A stretch of 64,000 bases of DNA from Methylorubrum extorquens (GTDB taxonomy: Bacteria > Pseudomonadota > Alphaproteobacteria > Rhizobiales > Beijerinckiaceae). The stretch lies in the NCBI RefSeq assembly GCF_024169925.1, contig NZ_JALJXF010000001.1, positions 4,222,001-4,286,000 of the forward strand. The letters run 5' to 3'. The notes under the pieces were generated by a model that saw only the letters and a program-made list of their open reading frames with translations, made no database searches and was not told where the DNA came from. The stretch's first letter is position 1. Each line of letters begins with the position of its first letter. Position numbers and translations under genes: made by a program. Shown one piece after another: positions 8,245 to 15,784 of the stretch.

Positions 8245-9060
8245 TCAGTTGCTCGCGGACGGAACGGGGAAGGTCTGCGCCCAGCGCCCTTCCTGGTTGT
8301 CCGAGGCCGTGACCTTGAGCGACCCCTGTCCTTCCGGCTTGAAGGCGAAGTTGATGACCGGGTTCGAGGCGATGGAGATGTCGCCGTCGAGGTGGAACAC
8401 GAGCGTGTCGCCGTAGGTCACGTCGAGCGCCTGGATGTAGCGGGCCGGGGTGTAGTCGCGGGTGAGCTGGTTCATCTGCATCCCCGAGAAGTTCGGATGG
8501 CGCACCATCAGCGTCGCCTCGGCCGGCTTGCCGGGCTGGACGTCGCCGACGAACTTCATGCGCATCTCGCCCATGCCCTTCATCGCCTCCTCGTCGCTCA
8601 TGCCCATCGGCGCCGAGCAGCCGCCCGAAGCTTTGACGAACTTGGCCGATTCGAGGAGCCGCCCGTCCTTGGTCTCCACCACGGCGTGGACGTTGGTGTA
8701 GTTGTTCACCCGCACCCGCATCTTGATCTCGCCCGGGTCGGCGGCCGGGCCGAAGGTGAAGTGCGCCGCGTAGGGCGACGGGTTGTCGTCGATGATGAAG
8801 TAGAGGCCCTTCACGCTGTCCTTGTCGGCGAGCGTCAGGCCGATCGGCACCAGGGCGGCGTCGAGGGCGCGAGCGGGCGCGTCGATCTTCACGGCGCTGT
8901 CGCTGGCCTCGACCTTCCGGTCACCGAAGATCGACGCCTTGATCTCGGTCCAGCGGGCGGCGCGTTCCTCGTCGGTATCGGTGGCGCCGGCCAGCACCGG
9001 GGCGGGCGCGAGCGCCGCCGCGGAGAGGGTCAGGCCGAGGGCGAACATCAGGCGTTTCAT
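8245..9060 (-). CDS. Quinoprotein-associated SoxYZ-like carrier protein
   Basis: This 271-aa exported protein has a signal peptide ending near residue 24 (LAPAPVLAGA). The N-terminal half is SoxY-like and carries GGCSAP with Cys148, the position where SoxY binds its substrate through a cysteine. The C-terminal half is SoxZ-like (IKMRVR earlier, then LMVRHPNFSGMQMN and a beta-rich end). Fused SoxYZ-like proteins of this type occur beside quinoprotein dehydrogenases and probably carry a covalently bound intermediate. AAGGAA lies ahead of ATG 9060. It sits between the CxxCW gene and the hydrolase gene in one operon. Confidence 0.85.
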   Translation of the reverse strand: MKRLMFALGLTLSAAALAPAPVLAGATDTDEERAARWTEIKASIFGDRKVEASDSAVKIDAPARALDAALVPIGLTLADKDSVKGLYFIIDDNPSPYAAHFTFGPAADPGEIKMRVRVNNYTNVHAVVETKDGRLLESAKFVKASGGCSAPMGMSDEEAMKGMGEMRMKFVGDVQPGKPAEATLMVRHPNFSGMQMNQLTRDYTPARYIQALDVTYGDTLVFHLDGDISIASNPVINFAFKPEGQGSLKVTASDNQEGRWAQTFPVPSASN

Positions 9061-9101
9061 GGCGCGTTTCCTTCCTTGAAGTCCCCCGAAGCGGGCGGCG
9101 G

Positions 9102-10034
9102 TCATTCCCATTCGAGTTCTTGGTAGGCCTGGGTGACGTTGCGGCCGTTATAGGTGTCGAACAGCGCCCAGTTGTCCTTTTCCCCCAGCGCGACGGTCTG
9201 CACCGCGGCCTCGATCGGCACGCCGGAGGCCACCGCCTTGCGGGTCTCGTCGCGCAGTGCCGAGAGATAACGCGCGAGATCGGCCATCGCCGGCGCGAAC
9301 GCGACCCGCGTCGGGCCGTGGCCCGGCACCGCGTCGGCGGCGCCCACCGCCTTCAGCCGTTCGATCTCCTTGAACCAGCCGAGCAGGCTGCCGTCGAGCG
9401 AGGGGATACGGCCGACGAACAGCAGGTCGGCGGGGAACAGTAGCCCGCTGCCGGTGTCGAGCATCGACAGGTCGCAACTCGTATGCGCAGCACCGTGGGC
9501 GGTGAGCTGGAACGTGCGGTCTCCGAGATCGATCTCGGCGTGATCCTTCACCTCCATCGTCGGGTAGACCACCTCGCCCGCCGCCGCCTCTCCGAGGATC
9601 TCGACGAGCCGCTGGCGGTAGAACGCGCCCCGGGCATCGAGCGCACCGCGCAAGCTCGCATGGCCGACGAAGGTGGGGTTGTCGCCGCGGAAGGCGGTGG
9701 CACCGAAGACATGGTCGGGATGCACGTGGGTGAGCATCACGTAGCGGATCGGCTTGTCGGTGCGCCGGGCGATCTCCCGGCGCAGCCACTGCCCGTCGGC
9801 CAGGCTGCCGCCGGATTCCGTCACGAGCACCCCGTCGCGCCCGATGATGAAGCCAATATTGGCGATCCCATCAGCGTTCGCCGGTGTCGCTTCTGCGTCG
9901 GGCCCGCGCCGGATGAAGGTGCCGGGTGCGACCTCCTCCATAGTCATGGCATCGACGGCAAAGCCCGCCCGCGGCAGGCAGCACAGGCAGAACCCGCCGA
10001 ACAAGGCCGCGCGGCGTGTGACGGGGGCGCTCAT
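9102..10034 (-). CDS. Quinoprotein relay system metallo-beta-lactamase hydrolase
   Basis: This 310-aa exported metallo-beta-lactamase-fold protein has a signal-peptide-like start (RRAALFGGFCLCCLPRAGFA). The zinc motif THVHPDH is present at residues 102-108, with HGAAHTSCD and PGHGP as the further metal ligands. It matches the type called quinoprotein relay system zinc metallohydrolase 2. It is the first gene of the minus-strand operon and diverges from the TetR gene, sharing a 186-nt promoter region that contains a palindrome. In SoxYZ-like systems a hydrolase of this kind could release the carrier-bound product; that is inference. Confidence 0.85.
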   Translation of the reverse strand: MSAPVTRRAALFGGFCLCCLPRAGFAVDAMTMEEVAPGTFIRRGPDAEATPANADGIANIGFIIGRDGVLVTESGGSLADGQWLRREIARRTDKPIRYVMLTHVHPDHVFGATAFRGDNPTFVGHASLRGALDARGAFYRQRLVEILGEAAAGEVVYPTMEVKDHAEIDLGDRTFQLTAHGAAHTSCDLSMLDTGSGLLFPADLLFVGRIPSLDGSLLGWFKEIERLKAVGAADAVPGHGPTRVAFAPAMADLARYLSALRDETRKAVASGVPIEAAVQTVALGEKDNWALFDTYNGRNVTQAYQELEWE

Positions 10035-10123
10035 CGCCCGTCTCCGCCGGACTCGTGACCCTGGCACGTCCGTGCCGCCATCTGCCGCTTCCTCCCGCTG
10101 ATTTTGTCGATATAGTGCAAACC

Positions 10124-10138
10124 ATCTAGTAGGTAGAT
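10124..10138. promoter_or_regulatory. Inverted repeat, likely TetR operator
   Basis: ATCTA-GTAGG-TAGAT is a perfect 5-5-5 inverted repeat in the divergent promoter region between the quinoprotein accessory operon and the TetR gene. Its size and position fit an operator bound by the adjacent regulator, controlling both transcripts. Confidence 0.5.
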
Positions 10139-10220
10139 TTTTGCGCCGTCAAGTGCCACCATCGCGAAACGAAGGGGTCCATCGCGGGCACGTGATCGGC
10201 CCGATACGAACGGACGGACG

Positions 10221-10805
10221 ATGAGAGACACGCGCGCATCGCTCCTCAGCGAGGCCGAGATCCTGGTGCGCGGCCGGGGCTATTCCGGCTTCAGCTACGC
10301 CGACCTCGCCGAGGCGGTCGGCATCCGCAAGGCAAGCATCCACCACCATTTCCGCACCAAGGAAGCGCTCGCCCAGGCGCTGATCGAGGCCTACGACGCG
10401 CGCTACGACGCGGCGCTCGACGAGATTTCGGGCGCGACCAGCGACGGGGTCGCCCGGATCGAGGCCTATGGCCGGCTCTATCTCGGTGGGGTCGAGCAGG
10501 GGCTCGGCTGCCTGTGCGCGGCGCTCGCCGTCGAGTTGGAGACGCTGCCCGAGGCCCTGCGCCGCGCCATCACCGCCTTCTTCGAGAAGCACATCGCTTG
10601 GCTCGCCGGCGTGATCGAGGAGGGCCAGATCTCCGGCAGCGTCCGCGCCGGCCTCGACCCGCAGGCCCATGCCCGGATGATCGTGGCGACGCTGGAGGGT
10701 TCATTGCTGCTGGAGCGGTTCCTCGCCGGCCCGGAGGGGTTCGGGCGGACGCTGGCGGCCCTCAGCGAGGGGCTGCGGCCGGCCCGTTCGAACGGCGGAG
10801 CGTGA
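10221..10805 (+). CDS. TetR/AcrR family transcriptional regulator
   Basis: This is a 194-aa one-component repressor. The N-terminal helix-turn-helix is clear: [32 protein letters not shown] (roughly residues 19-50) carries the typical Tyr/His-His-Phe recognition helix. The C-terminal ligand domain has no diagnostic motif. It resembles regulators of the AcrR type that sense small electrophiles or alcohol/aldehyde-type compounds. Its divergent position and the palindrome at 10124 suggest that it controls the quinoprotein accessory operon and itself. Confidence 0.88.
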   Translation: MRDTRASLLSEAEILVRGRGYSGFSYADLAEAVGIRKASIHHHFRTKEALAQALIEAYDARYDAALDEISGATSDGVARIEAYGRLYLGGVEQGLGCLCAALAVELETLPEALRRAITAFFEKHIAWLAGVIEEGQISGSVRAGLDPQAHARMIVATLEGSLLLERFLAGPEGFGRTLAALSEGLRPARSNGGA

Positions 10806-10849
10806 CAAGAGGCTGCGTTGCAACGGCGCGGCCTTTCATGGACGCCCGT

Positions 10850-10864
10850 TGATACAATATGACA
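10850..10864 (+). promoter_or_regulatory. Zur-like palindrome upstream of the CobW-type gene
   Basis: TGATACAATATGACA lies 38 nt before the CobW-family start codon. It is A/T-rich in a GC-rich genome and close to the TGTTATAATATAACA type of zinc-uptake-regulator box, matching about 12 of 15 positions by eye. The call rests on this similarity and on the gene it precedes. Confidence 0.35.
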
Positions 10865-10902
10865 GGCCATACCCTTCACAGCTCCCTCTGCCCAGGTTTG
10901 CC

Positions 10903-11889
10903 ATGTCCGACGCCTCCCCCCTCGCCGCATCCCAAAAGATCCCGGTGACGGTGCTCACCGGCTATCTCGGCGCCGGCAAGACGACGCTGCTCAACCGCAT
11001 CCTCACCGAACAGCACGGCAAGCGCTACGCCGTGATCGTCAACGAGTTTGGCGAGATCGGCATCGACAACGACCTCGTAGTCGGCGCCGACGAGGAAGTG
11101 TTCGAGATGAACAATGGCTGTGTCTGCTGCACCGTGCGCGGCGATCTGATCCGCATCATGGACGGGCTGGTGAAGCGCCGCGGCAAGTTCGACGCGATCA
11201 TCGTCGAGACCACCGGGCTCGCCGACCCGGCCCCCGTGGCCCAAACCTTCTTCGTCGATCAGGATGTCGGCGAGGCCGCCCGGCTCGACGCGGTGGTGAC
11301 GGTGGCCGACGCCAAGTGGCTCACCGACCGGCTCACCGACGCGCCCGAGGCGAAGAACCAGATCGCGTTTGCCGACGTGATCCTGCTCAACAAGTCCGAT
11401 CTCGTCTCGGGCCAGGATCTCGACCGTGTCGAGGGCCAGATCCGCGCGATCAACCCCTGGGCCAAGATCCACCGCACCGAGCGCTGCGCGATCCCGCTCG
11501 ATCAGGTACTCGACCGCAACGCCTTCGACCTCGCGCGCATCCTCGACGTGGAGCCCGACTTCCTGGAGGAGGGCCACCACCATCACCACGACGAGCAGAT
11601 GCAGTCGGTCTCGGCCAAGATCGACGGCCCGGTCGATCCGGAGAAGTTCATGCCCTGGATCTCGAACCTGACCCAGGTTCAGGGGCCAGACATCCTGCGC
11701 TGCAAGGGCATCGTCGCCTTTCCCGACGAGCCGAAGCGCTTCGTCTTCCAGGGCGTGCACATGATCCTCGACGGCGACGTCCAGGGCGATTGGGGCGCCG
11801 ACGAGCCGCGCGTCTCCCGCGTCGTGTTCATCGGCCGCAACCTCGATCCGGAGGCGATCCGCGAAGGCTTCTTCGCCTGTAAGGTCTGA
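10903..11889 (+). CDS. CobW/COG0523-family GTP-binding metallochaperone
   Basis: This is a 328-aa G3E-family P-loop GTPase. The Walker A motif GYLGAGKT spans residues 20-27, and the family metal motif GCVCCT follows at residues 72-77. The nucleotide-specificity motif NKSD is present. A histidine stretch ([10 protein letters not shown]) leads into the CobW C-terminal domain. COG0523 proteins deliver or handle metals, most often zinc or cobalt. The CxCC motif, the His stretch and the Zur-like box upstream point to zinc, though a cobalamin-related role cannot be excluded. An IS110 element follows directly behind the stop codon. Confidence 0.87.
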   Translation: MSDASPLAASQKIPVTVLTGYLGAGKTTLLNRILTEQHGKRYAVIVNEFGEIGIDNDLVVGADEEVFEMNNGCVCCTVRGDLIRIMDGLVKRRGKFDAIIVETTGLADPAPVAQTFFVDQDVGEAARLDAVVTVADAKWLTDRLTDAPEAKNQIAFADVILLNKSDLVSGQDLDRVEGQIRAINPWAKIHRTERCAIPLDQVLDRNAFDLARILDVEPDFLEEGHHHHHDEQMQSVSAKIDGPVDPEKFMPWISNLTQVQGPDILRCKGIVAFPDEPKRFVFQGVHMILDGDVQGDWGADEPRVSRVVFIGRNLDPEAIREGFFACKV

Positions 11890-13122
11890 TACGGTTTCCT
11901 GTACCTGAGGGCTGGCCGTGCTTTGATACGGCGTGGGCGTCTGGCGATCTGACGGTTTCCGGGTCCGTCACGATGACACCGGCTTTGCCGTCGTGGCGCG
12001 ACCGTCAAACGGCACGATCCCGGACGCCCTGTCTTGCGTATTCCGAACAATCGGTTGGGTCCCGCTGCGGCGGGCACCCGCGTACAGGACAGGATCCGCC
12101 ATGCTCAGCCTCGTACCGGTGGCCGGCATCGATGTCGGCCAGCACTTCCTCGACCTCGGGTTCCATCCCGCCGCCAAGCCGCTCCGGTGTGACAACACCC
12201 CGGCCGGCATCGAACGCCTGATCGCCGCCCTGCGCCCGCGCGGCATCCTGCGCGTCGCCCTGGAGGCGATCGGTCCCTATGCTCATCCCGGCACGGTCGC
12301 CCTGGCCGAGGCTGGCTTTGCGGTCGCCCTGGTCGATCCGCGCCGGGTCCGGGCCTTCCGCACGGCTGAAGGACAGATCGCCAAGACCGACCGGCTGGAC
12401 GCAGCCCTCATCGCGCGCTTTGCTCAGCGCATGCCCGAGCACCTGCACCCCGCGCCCGCGCTCGATCAGGTCCGGCTCAAGGCGCTCTCGACCCGTCGGC
12501 GCCAGATCACCGAGCTGATCGCCATGGAGAAGACGCGTCTCGCCCAGGCCCTCGATCCCCTGGTGGCCGACAGTCACCGGACGGTGATCAAGACCCTGGA
12601 GGGCGCCTGCGCGGCCATTGAGGCGGAACTCGACCAGCGCATCGGCGCCGATCCGGCCCTCGCCCGCAGGCGCGTGATCCTCACCTCGATCCCGGGCATC
12701 GCCCGGCGCATCGCCACCGTGTTGATCACCGACATGCCCGAACTCGGAGCCCTCGACCGCAAGGCCGCGGTGAGTCTGGCCGGCATGGCGCCCCACCCGA
12801 CCCAGAGCGGCGGACATCCCGGACGCCACGCCATCGCGGGCGGTCGACCGTGTCTGCGAACCGCGTTCTACATGGCCGGCATGGTCGCGGCCCGAACCTG
12901 CCCGACCTTCAAGCTCCCTTACCGGGCCATGCGAGACGCGGGCAAACCCGCCAAGGTCGCCATCGTCGCCACCGGCCGACGCCTCGTCGTCCTCGCCAAC
13001 GCCCTCCTCAAGGACGACAAAACCTTCGCTGAAAGCAACCTCATGGCTTGACCCGCAATACAGTCGCCGCTTGATCCAAGCGGGGACCGGATCAGCCAGC
13101 CCGCGCGGCGCCTGAGCGAAGC
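11890..13122 (+). mobile_element. IS110-family insertion sequence (approximate limits)
   Basis: One transposase gene is flanked by a long left non-coding segment of about 200 nt and a short right one. IS110 elements lack terminal inverted repeats, so the ends cannot be fixed from this sequence alone; the limits given are the outer bounds set by the CobW stop and by the hairpin at 13123. The left segment carries strong stem-loops (GACGG/CCGTC around 11953-11971 and GGGTCCCGC/GCGGGCACCC around 12057-12079) and an 8-bp direct repeat TGATACGG at 11887 and 11924. In the IS110 group this segment is where a bridge RNA would be encoded. Confidence 0.65.
12101..13051 (+). CDS. IS110-family transposase
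   Basis: This is a 316-aa DEDD recombinase of normal length and apparently intact. The RuvC-like N-terminal domain has Asp11 (GIDVGQ), Glu55 (ALEAIG), Asp97 and Asp100 (KTDRLDAAL). The C-terminal Transposase_20 domain has SIPGIARRIATVL, SLAGMAPHPTQSGG with the catalytic serine near residue 236, and GRPCLRTAFYMAGMVAAR. The enzyme moves its own element through a circular intermediate. The frame is open further upstream, but ATG 12101 gives the usual family N-terminus. Confidence 0.92.
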   Translation: MLSLVPVAGIDVGQHFLDLGFHPAAKPLRCDNTPAGIERLIAALRPRGILRVALEAIGPYAHPGTVALAEAGFAVALVDPRRVRAFRTAEGQIAKTDRLDAALIARFAQRMPEHLHPAPALDQVRLKALSTRRRQITELIAMEKTRLAQALDPLVADSHRTVIKTLEGACAAIEAELDQRIGADPALARRRVILTSIPGIARRIATVLITDMPELGALDRKAAVSLAGMAPHPTQSGGHPGRHAIAGGRPCLRTAFYMAGMVAARTCPTFKLPYRAMRDAGKPAKVAIVATGRRLVVLANALLKDDKTFAESNLMA

Positions 13123-13159
13123 CCAAATCCGCTATTCCGAAGGGATCAAACGGATTTGG
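13123..13159. repeat. Perfect 9-bp inverted repeat
   Basis: CCAAATCCG and its exact complement are separated by 19 nt, just outside the IS110 transposase. It could be an extragenic palindrome or the sequence next to the right end of the element. There is no T-run after it. Confidence 0.55.
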
Positions 13160-13195
13160 TATGAAGCAGCGCGCTGCCGATCGGGAAACGCGCAT

Positions 13196-13232
13196 GAAAA
13201 AAGGCCGCCCTCGCGGGCGGCCCTTTCGTTTT
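13196..13232 (-). terminator. Intrinsic terminator, usable on both strands
   Basis: The stem GGCCGCCC/GGGCGGCC has a four-base loop. On the minus strand it ends in six Ts and closes the small-gene transcript that starts near 13400; on the plus strand it ends CCCTTTCGTTTT. Confidence 0.8.
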
Positions 13233-13292
13233 CGTCGATCGCACCGCCGGTCGGCCGACCGGGGACTTTCGATCAGAGGGTGGCGTTCGGCG

Positions 13293-13394
13293 TCAGAGGT
13301 TGAGCAACACGCTCGCAGAGCCGATCGCGGTGGTCACGAGGCCAACCGCGAGAGCACCGATCATCCCGTAAGAAAACGCCTGCATCATCCGCAT
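13293..13394 (-). CDS. Small hypothetical membrane peptide
   Basis: This is a 33-aa single-pass peptide beginning MRMMQAFSYGMIGALAVG, with a hydrophobic segment to near the C-terminus. GGAGG lies 11 nt before ATG 13394, and an in-frame ATG at 13412 would give 39 aa. A good terminator follows about 60 nt downstream on the same strand, which supports a real transcript. No family was recognised. Confidence 0.4.
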   Translation of the reverse strand: MRMMQAFSYGMIGALAVGLVTTAIGSASVLLNL

Positions 13395-13526
13395 CTGTCG
13401 AAAATCCTCCATTCGTATCCAATCGAAGCGCCTGTCGCCGATCCCGCTGCCGGTTCGGCGGAAACGAAGCGCGTTCAAACAAGGGTTGAGAGATCAGGCT
13501 CGTCCCGGCTGGATCGGGCCGAAGAC

Positions 13527-13778
13527 TCAGCAGCGGTTGCCGCCCGCGGTCTGGCCGTACTGCTTGACCGGGAAGTTCTGCTGGTTGGCGTTGCCTTCCG
13601 CGGCCGAGTTCATCGGGCAGGCGGCGTAGCGCGGGCCGTCATGGACGCCGAGGGAGTCGGTCCAGCCGGACGTCATCGGGATCGGGCGGGCATAGCTTTC
13701 GCTGAAGGCCAGGGCGGACGTGACCGGTGCGACACCCAGGGCGATAGCGGCGACGGCAGCGGCAATACGGGTCTTCAT
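13527..13778 (-). CDS. Hypothetical exported protein
   Basis: This 83-aa protein has a signal peptide (residues about 1-25, AAAVAAIALGVAPVTSALA). The mature part contains two cysteines (AACPMN and the last residue), which may form a disulfide. GGAGA precedes ATG 13778. No domain was recognised. It is probably a small periplasmic protein; function unknown. Confidence 0.6.
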   Translation of the reverse strand: MKTRIAAAVAAIALGVAPVTSALAFSESYARPIPMTSGWTDSLGVHDGPRYAACPMNSAAEGNANQQNFPVKQYGQTAGGNRC

Positions 13779-14368
13779 CAATCTCTCCGATGATCTGTCT
13801 CAGGATAGTCCGACGATCCGAACTTCCGTTTTCTTCGCTAAACTGGATATGGGGAGCGTTTGTCCGCCCTGACGTGCCGTGGCGCACGTGGTGAGCCGGC
13901 AAGGCGCTGGGCCGGTTTTTCGGCGCCGTCCCGGCAAAGTCGAGGCCGGTCCCATCCGGCCGAAAGTCCGCCGCCGGGTCGATCCTATTCGGGTCGCAGA
14001 ATCGTTCCGACGGATAACGTCGGCACATCGTCCGTCACGATGCGCCCGCGACGATCGCGCGATCATCTGGCGCGTCGCCTCGGACTTGTCGTTCCGGCCG
14101 GGGTGCAGGCACCCCGGCCGTGCATCTCGCGCGGGGCGCGGCGAATGAATCCGTACCCAGGCGGAACGACGACCTCAGGTTTGCTAGTAGCCATGTTGCG
14201 CACCCTGACAGAGCGGAAAGTGCCCCGCAGCCCGGTGCTGTTGGTTAAAACGCAACCTTTCGGTGGTTCGATCCGTCCGGTTGAGGGGTCCGCAATCCCG
14301 CCGGGTGCCGCGTCGCGGGGCTCTGGCGGGTGGCGTGCGCGGGGCCCCGCGAGAGTTCGAGTTCGCCG
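13779..14368. other. Intergenic region with no supported gene
   Basis: This 590-nt gap separates divergent genes. It contains the promoter regions of both but no recognisable RNA or repeat. A 43-codon minus-strand frame at 14063-14194 starts with ATG behind AGGG, but it shows no homology that I recognise and is not called. Confidence 0.4.
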
Positions 14369-15784
14369 ATGTCCTCCATGACAGCCGCGCCGACCGGTGC
14401 GACGGCCGCCGCGTCGGCTTGGGCCGCGGGCGCGTCACCATGGGCCGCGGGCGCCTGGGGCCGCGTCCCCGCCCTTCGCGCGGTCCAGGGCTTGGCGAGC
14501 GGCCTCCACGCGGCGTTCATCTTCTTTGCCTGCTTCGCCTTCTCGGACGCCTCGCCCTACGACCTCGTGGCGATTCCGACGATCGTGCTGTGGCTGGCGC
14601 TCGGCATCCGCCTGCACAGGGGGGCGCTGCCCCTCGTGCTCCTGCTCCTCGCCTACCTCACGGCGATGGGGATCGCGCTGCTGCCCTATCTCAACGAGCC
14701 GCTGTCGGTGACGTGGACCGTGCAGCTGTTCTACCTCGCGGCCACCTGCATCTTCTTCGCGATGCTCTACGCCGACGACACGCGGGCGCGCATCGAGGTG
14801 GCGCTCAAGGCCTATACCGCGAGCTGCGTGCTCTCGGCGGGGCTCGGCATCGTCGGCTACCTGCAACTGCTCGGCATCGAGGATCTGTTCTACAAATACG
14901 GCCGCGCCTCGGGCACCTTCCAGGACCCGAACGTGTTCGGCTCCTTCCTCACGCTCGGCGCGCTCTACCTGATCCACCGCCTCCTCTCCGGCGCGACCCG
15001 CTGGCCGATCCTGTCGCTGCTCAGCCTCGTCGTCGTGATGGCGGGCATTTTCCTGTCCTTCTCGCGCGGCTCCTGGGGCGGGACGGTGGTGGCGGTCGCC
15101 GTCATGGTCGTGGCGCTCTACGCGACGAGCCGCTCGCGGGCCCTGCGACGGCGGATCGTGACCCTCGGCCTCGTCACCGTCGGCTTCGGCGCGGTCGCGC
15201 TGGCGGGGTTGCTCTCGATCGACAGCGTCGCCCAGACCTTCCAGACCCGCGCCGCGGTCACGCAGGACTACGACGAGGGCGAGACCGGCCGCTTCGGCAA
15301 CCAGATCCGCGGCATGGGGATGCTGCTGGAGGAGCCGCTCGGCCTCGGCCCCCTGCGCTGGCGCCAGATCTTCAACTTGGAGCCGCACAATTCCTACATC
15401 GGCAGCTTCGCCAACGGCGGCTGGATCGCGGGGGCCGCCTTCATCGCCCTCGTGGCGGCGACCTCCTTCGTCGGCGTCCGGCTGATGCTGCGCCCCTCGC
15501 CCTACCGGGCCTACGCGCAGATCGTGTTCCCCGCGCTGCTGATGTTCTTTCTCCAGGCGATGCAGATCGACGTGGAGAAATGGCGCCACGTCTACATGAT
15601 GCTGGGGATGGTCTGGGCGCTGGAGGCGGCCCGCCTGCGCGCCGTCCGTGCGCCCTTGACCCTCCCCCTCCCGCGGCGCATCGGAGACCATCCGAGCGTT
15701 GCAGCACCGCCCGGGACAGGCGGAGCGCACCGAAATTGGATCGGAGGCAGGGGCGAGGTGTCCGGAACGACGGTGAGGCCGTGA
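14369..15784 (+). CDS. O-antigen ligase / Wzy-like polytopic membrane protein
   Basis: This is a 471-aa inner-membrane protein with about ten hydrophobic segments. The O-antigen ligase family signature is visible: GTFQDPNVFGSFL in the middle, FLSFSRGSWGG after the next segment, and EPHNSYIGSFANGGWIAG in the large periplasmic loop. Such proteins join or polymerise glycan chains on undecaprenyl carriers. ATG 14369 is a tentative start; ATG 14378 is an alternative. The last four bases overlap the start of the hybrid kinase gene (GTGA), so the two are translationally coupled. Confidence 0.8.
   Translation: MSSMTAAPTGATAAASAWAAGASPWAAGAWGRVPALRAVQGLASGLHAAFIFFACFAFSDASPYDLVAIPTIVLWLALGIRLHRGALPLVLLLLAYLTAMGIALLPYLNEPLSVTWTVQLFYLAATCIFFAMLYADDTRARIEVALKAYTASCVLSAGLGIVGYLQLLGIEDLFYKYGRASGTFQDPNVFGSFLTLGALYLIHRLLSGATRWPILSLLSLVVVMAGIFLSFSRGSWGGTVVAVAVMVVALYATSRSRALRRRIVTLGLVTVGFGAVALAGLLSIDSVAQTFQTRAAVTQDYDEGETGRFGNQIRGMGMLLEEPLGLGPLRWRQIFNLEPHNSYIGSFANGGWIAGAAFIALVAATSFVGVRLMLRPSPYRAYAQIVFPALLMFFLQAMQIDVEKWRHVYMMLGMVWALEAARLRAVRAPLTLPLPRRIGDHPSVAAPPGTGGAHRNWIGGRGEVSGTTVRP

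Noticed and set aside
14063..14194. 43-codon minus-strand frame in a 590-nt gap
   Set aside because: ATG with a weak AGGG upstream, but composition is Arg/Pro-rich at the end and no family is recognised.
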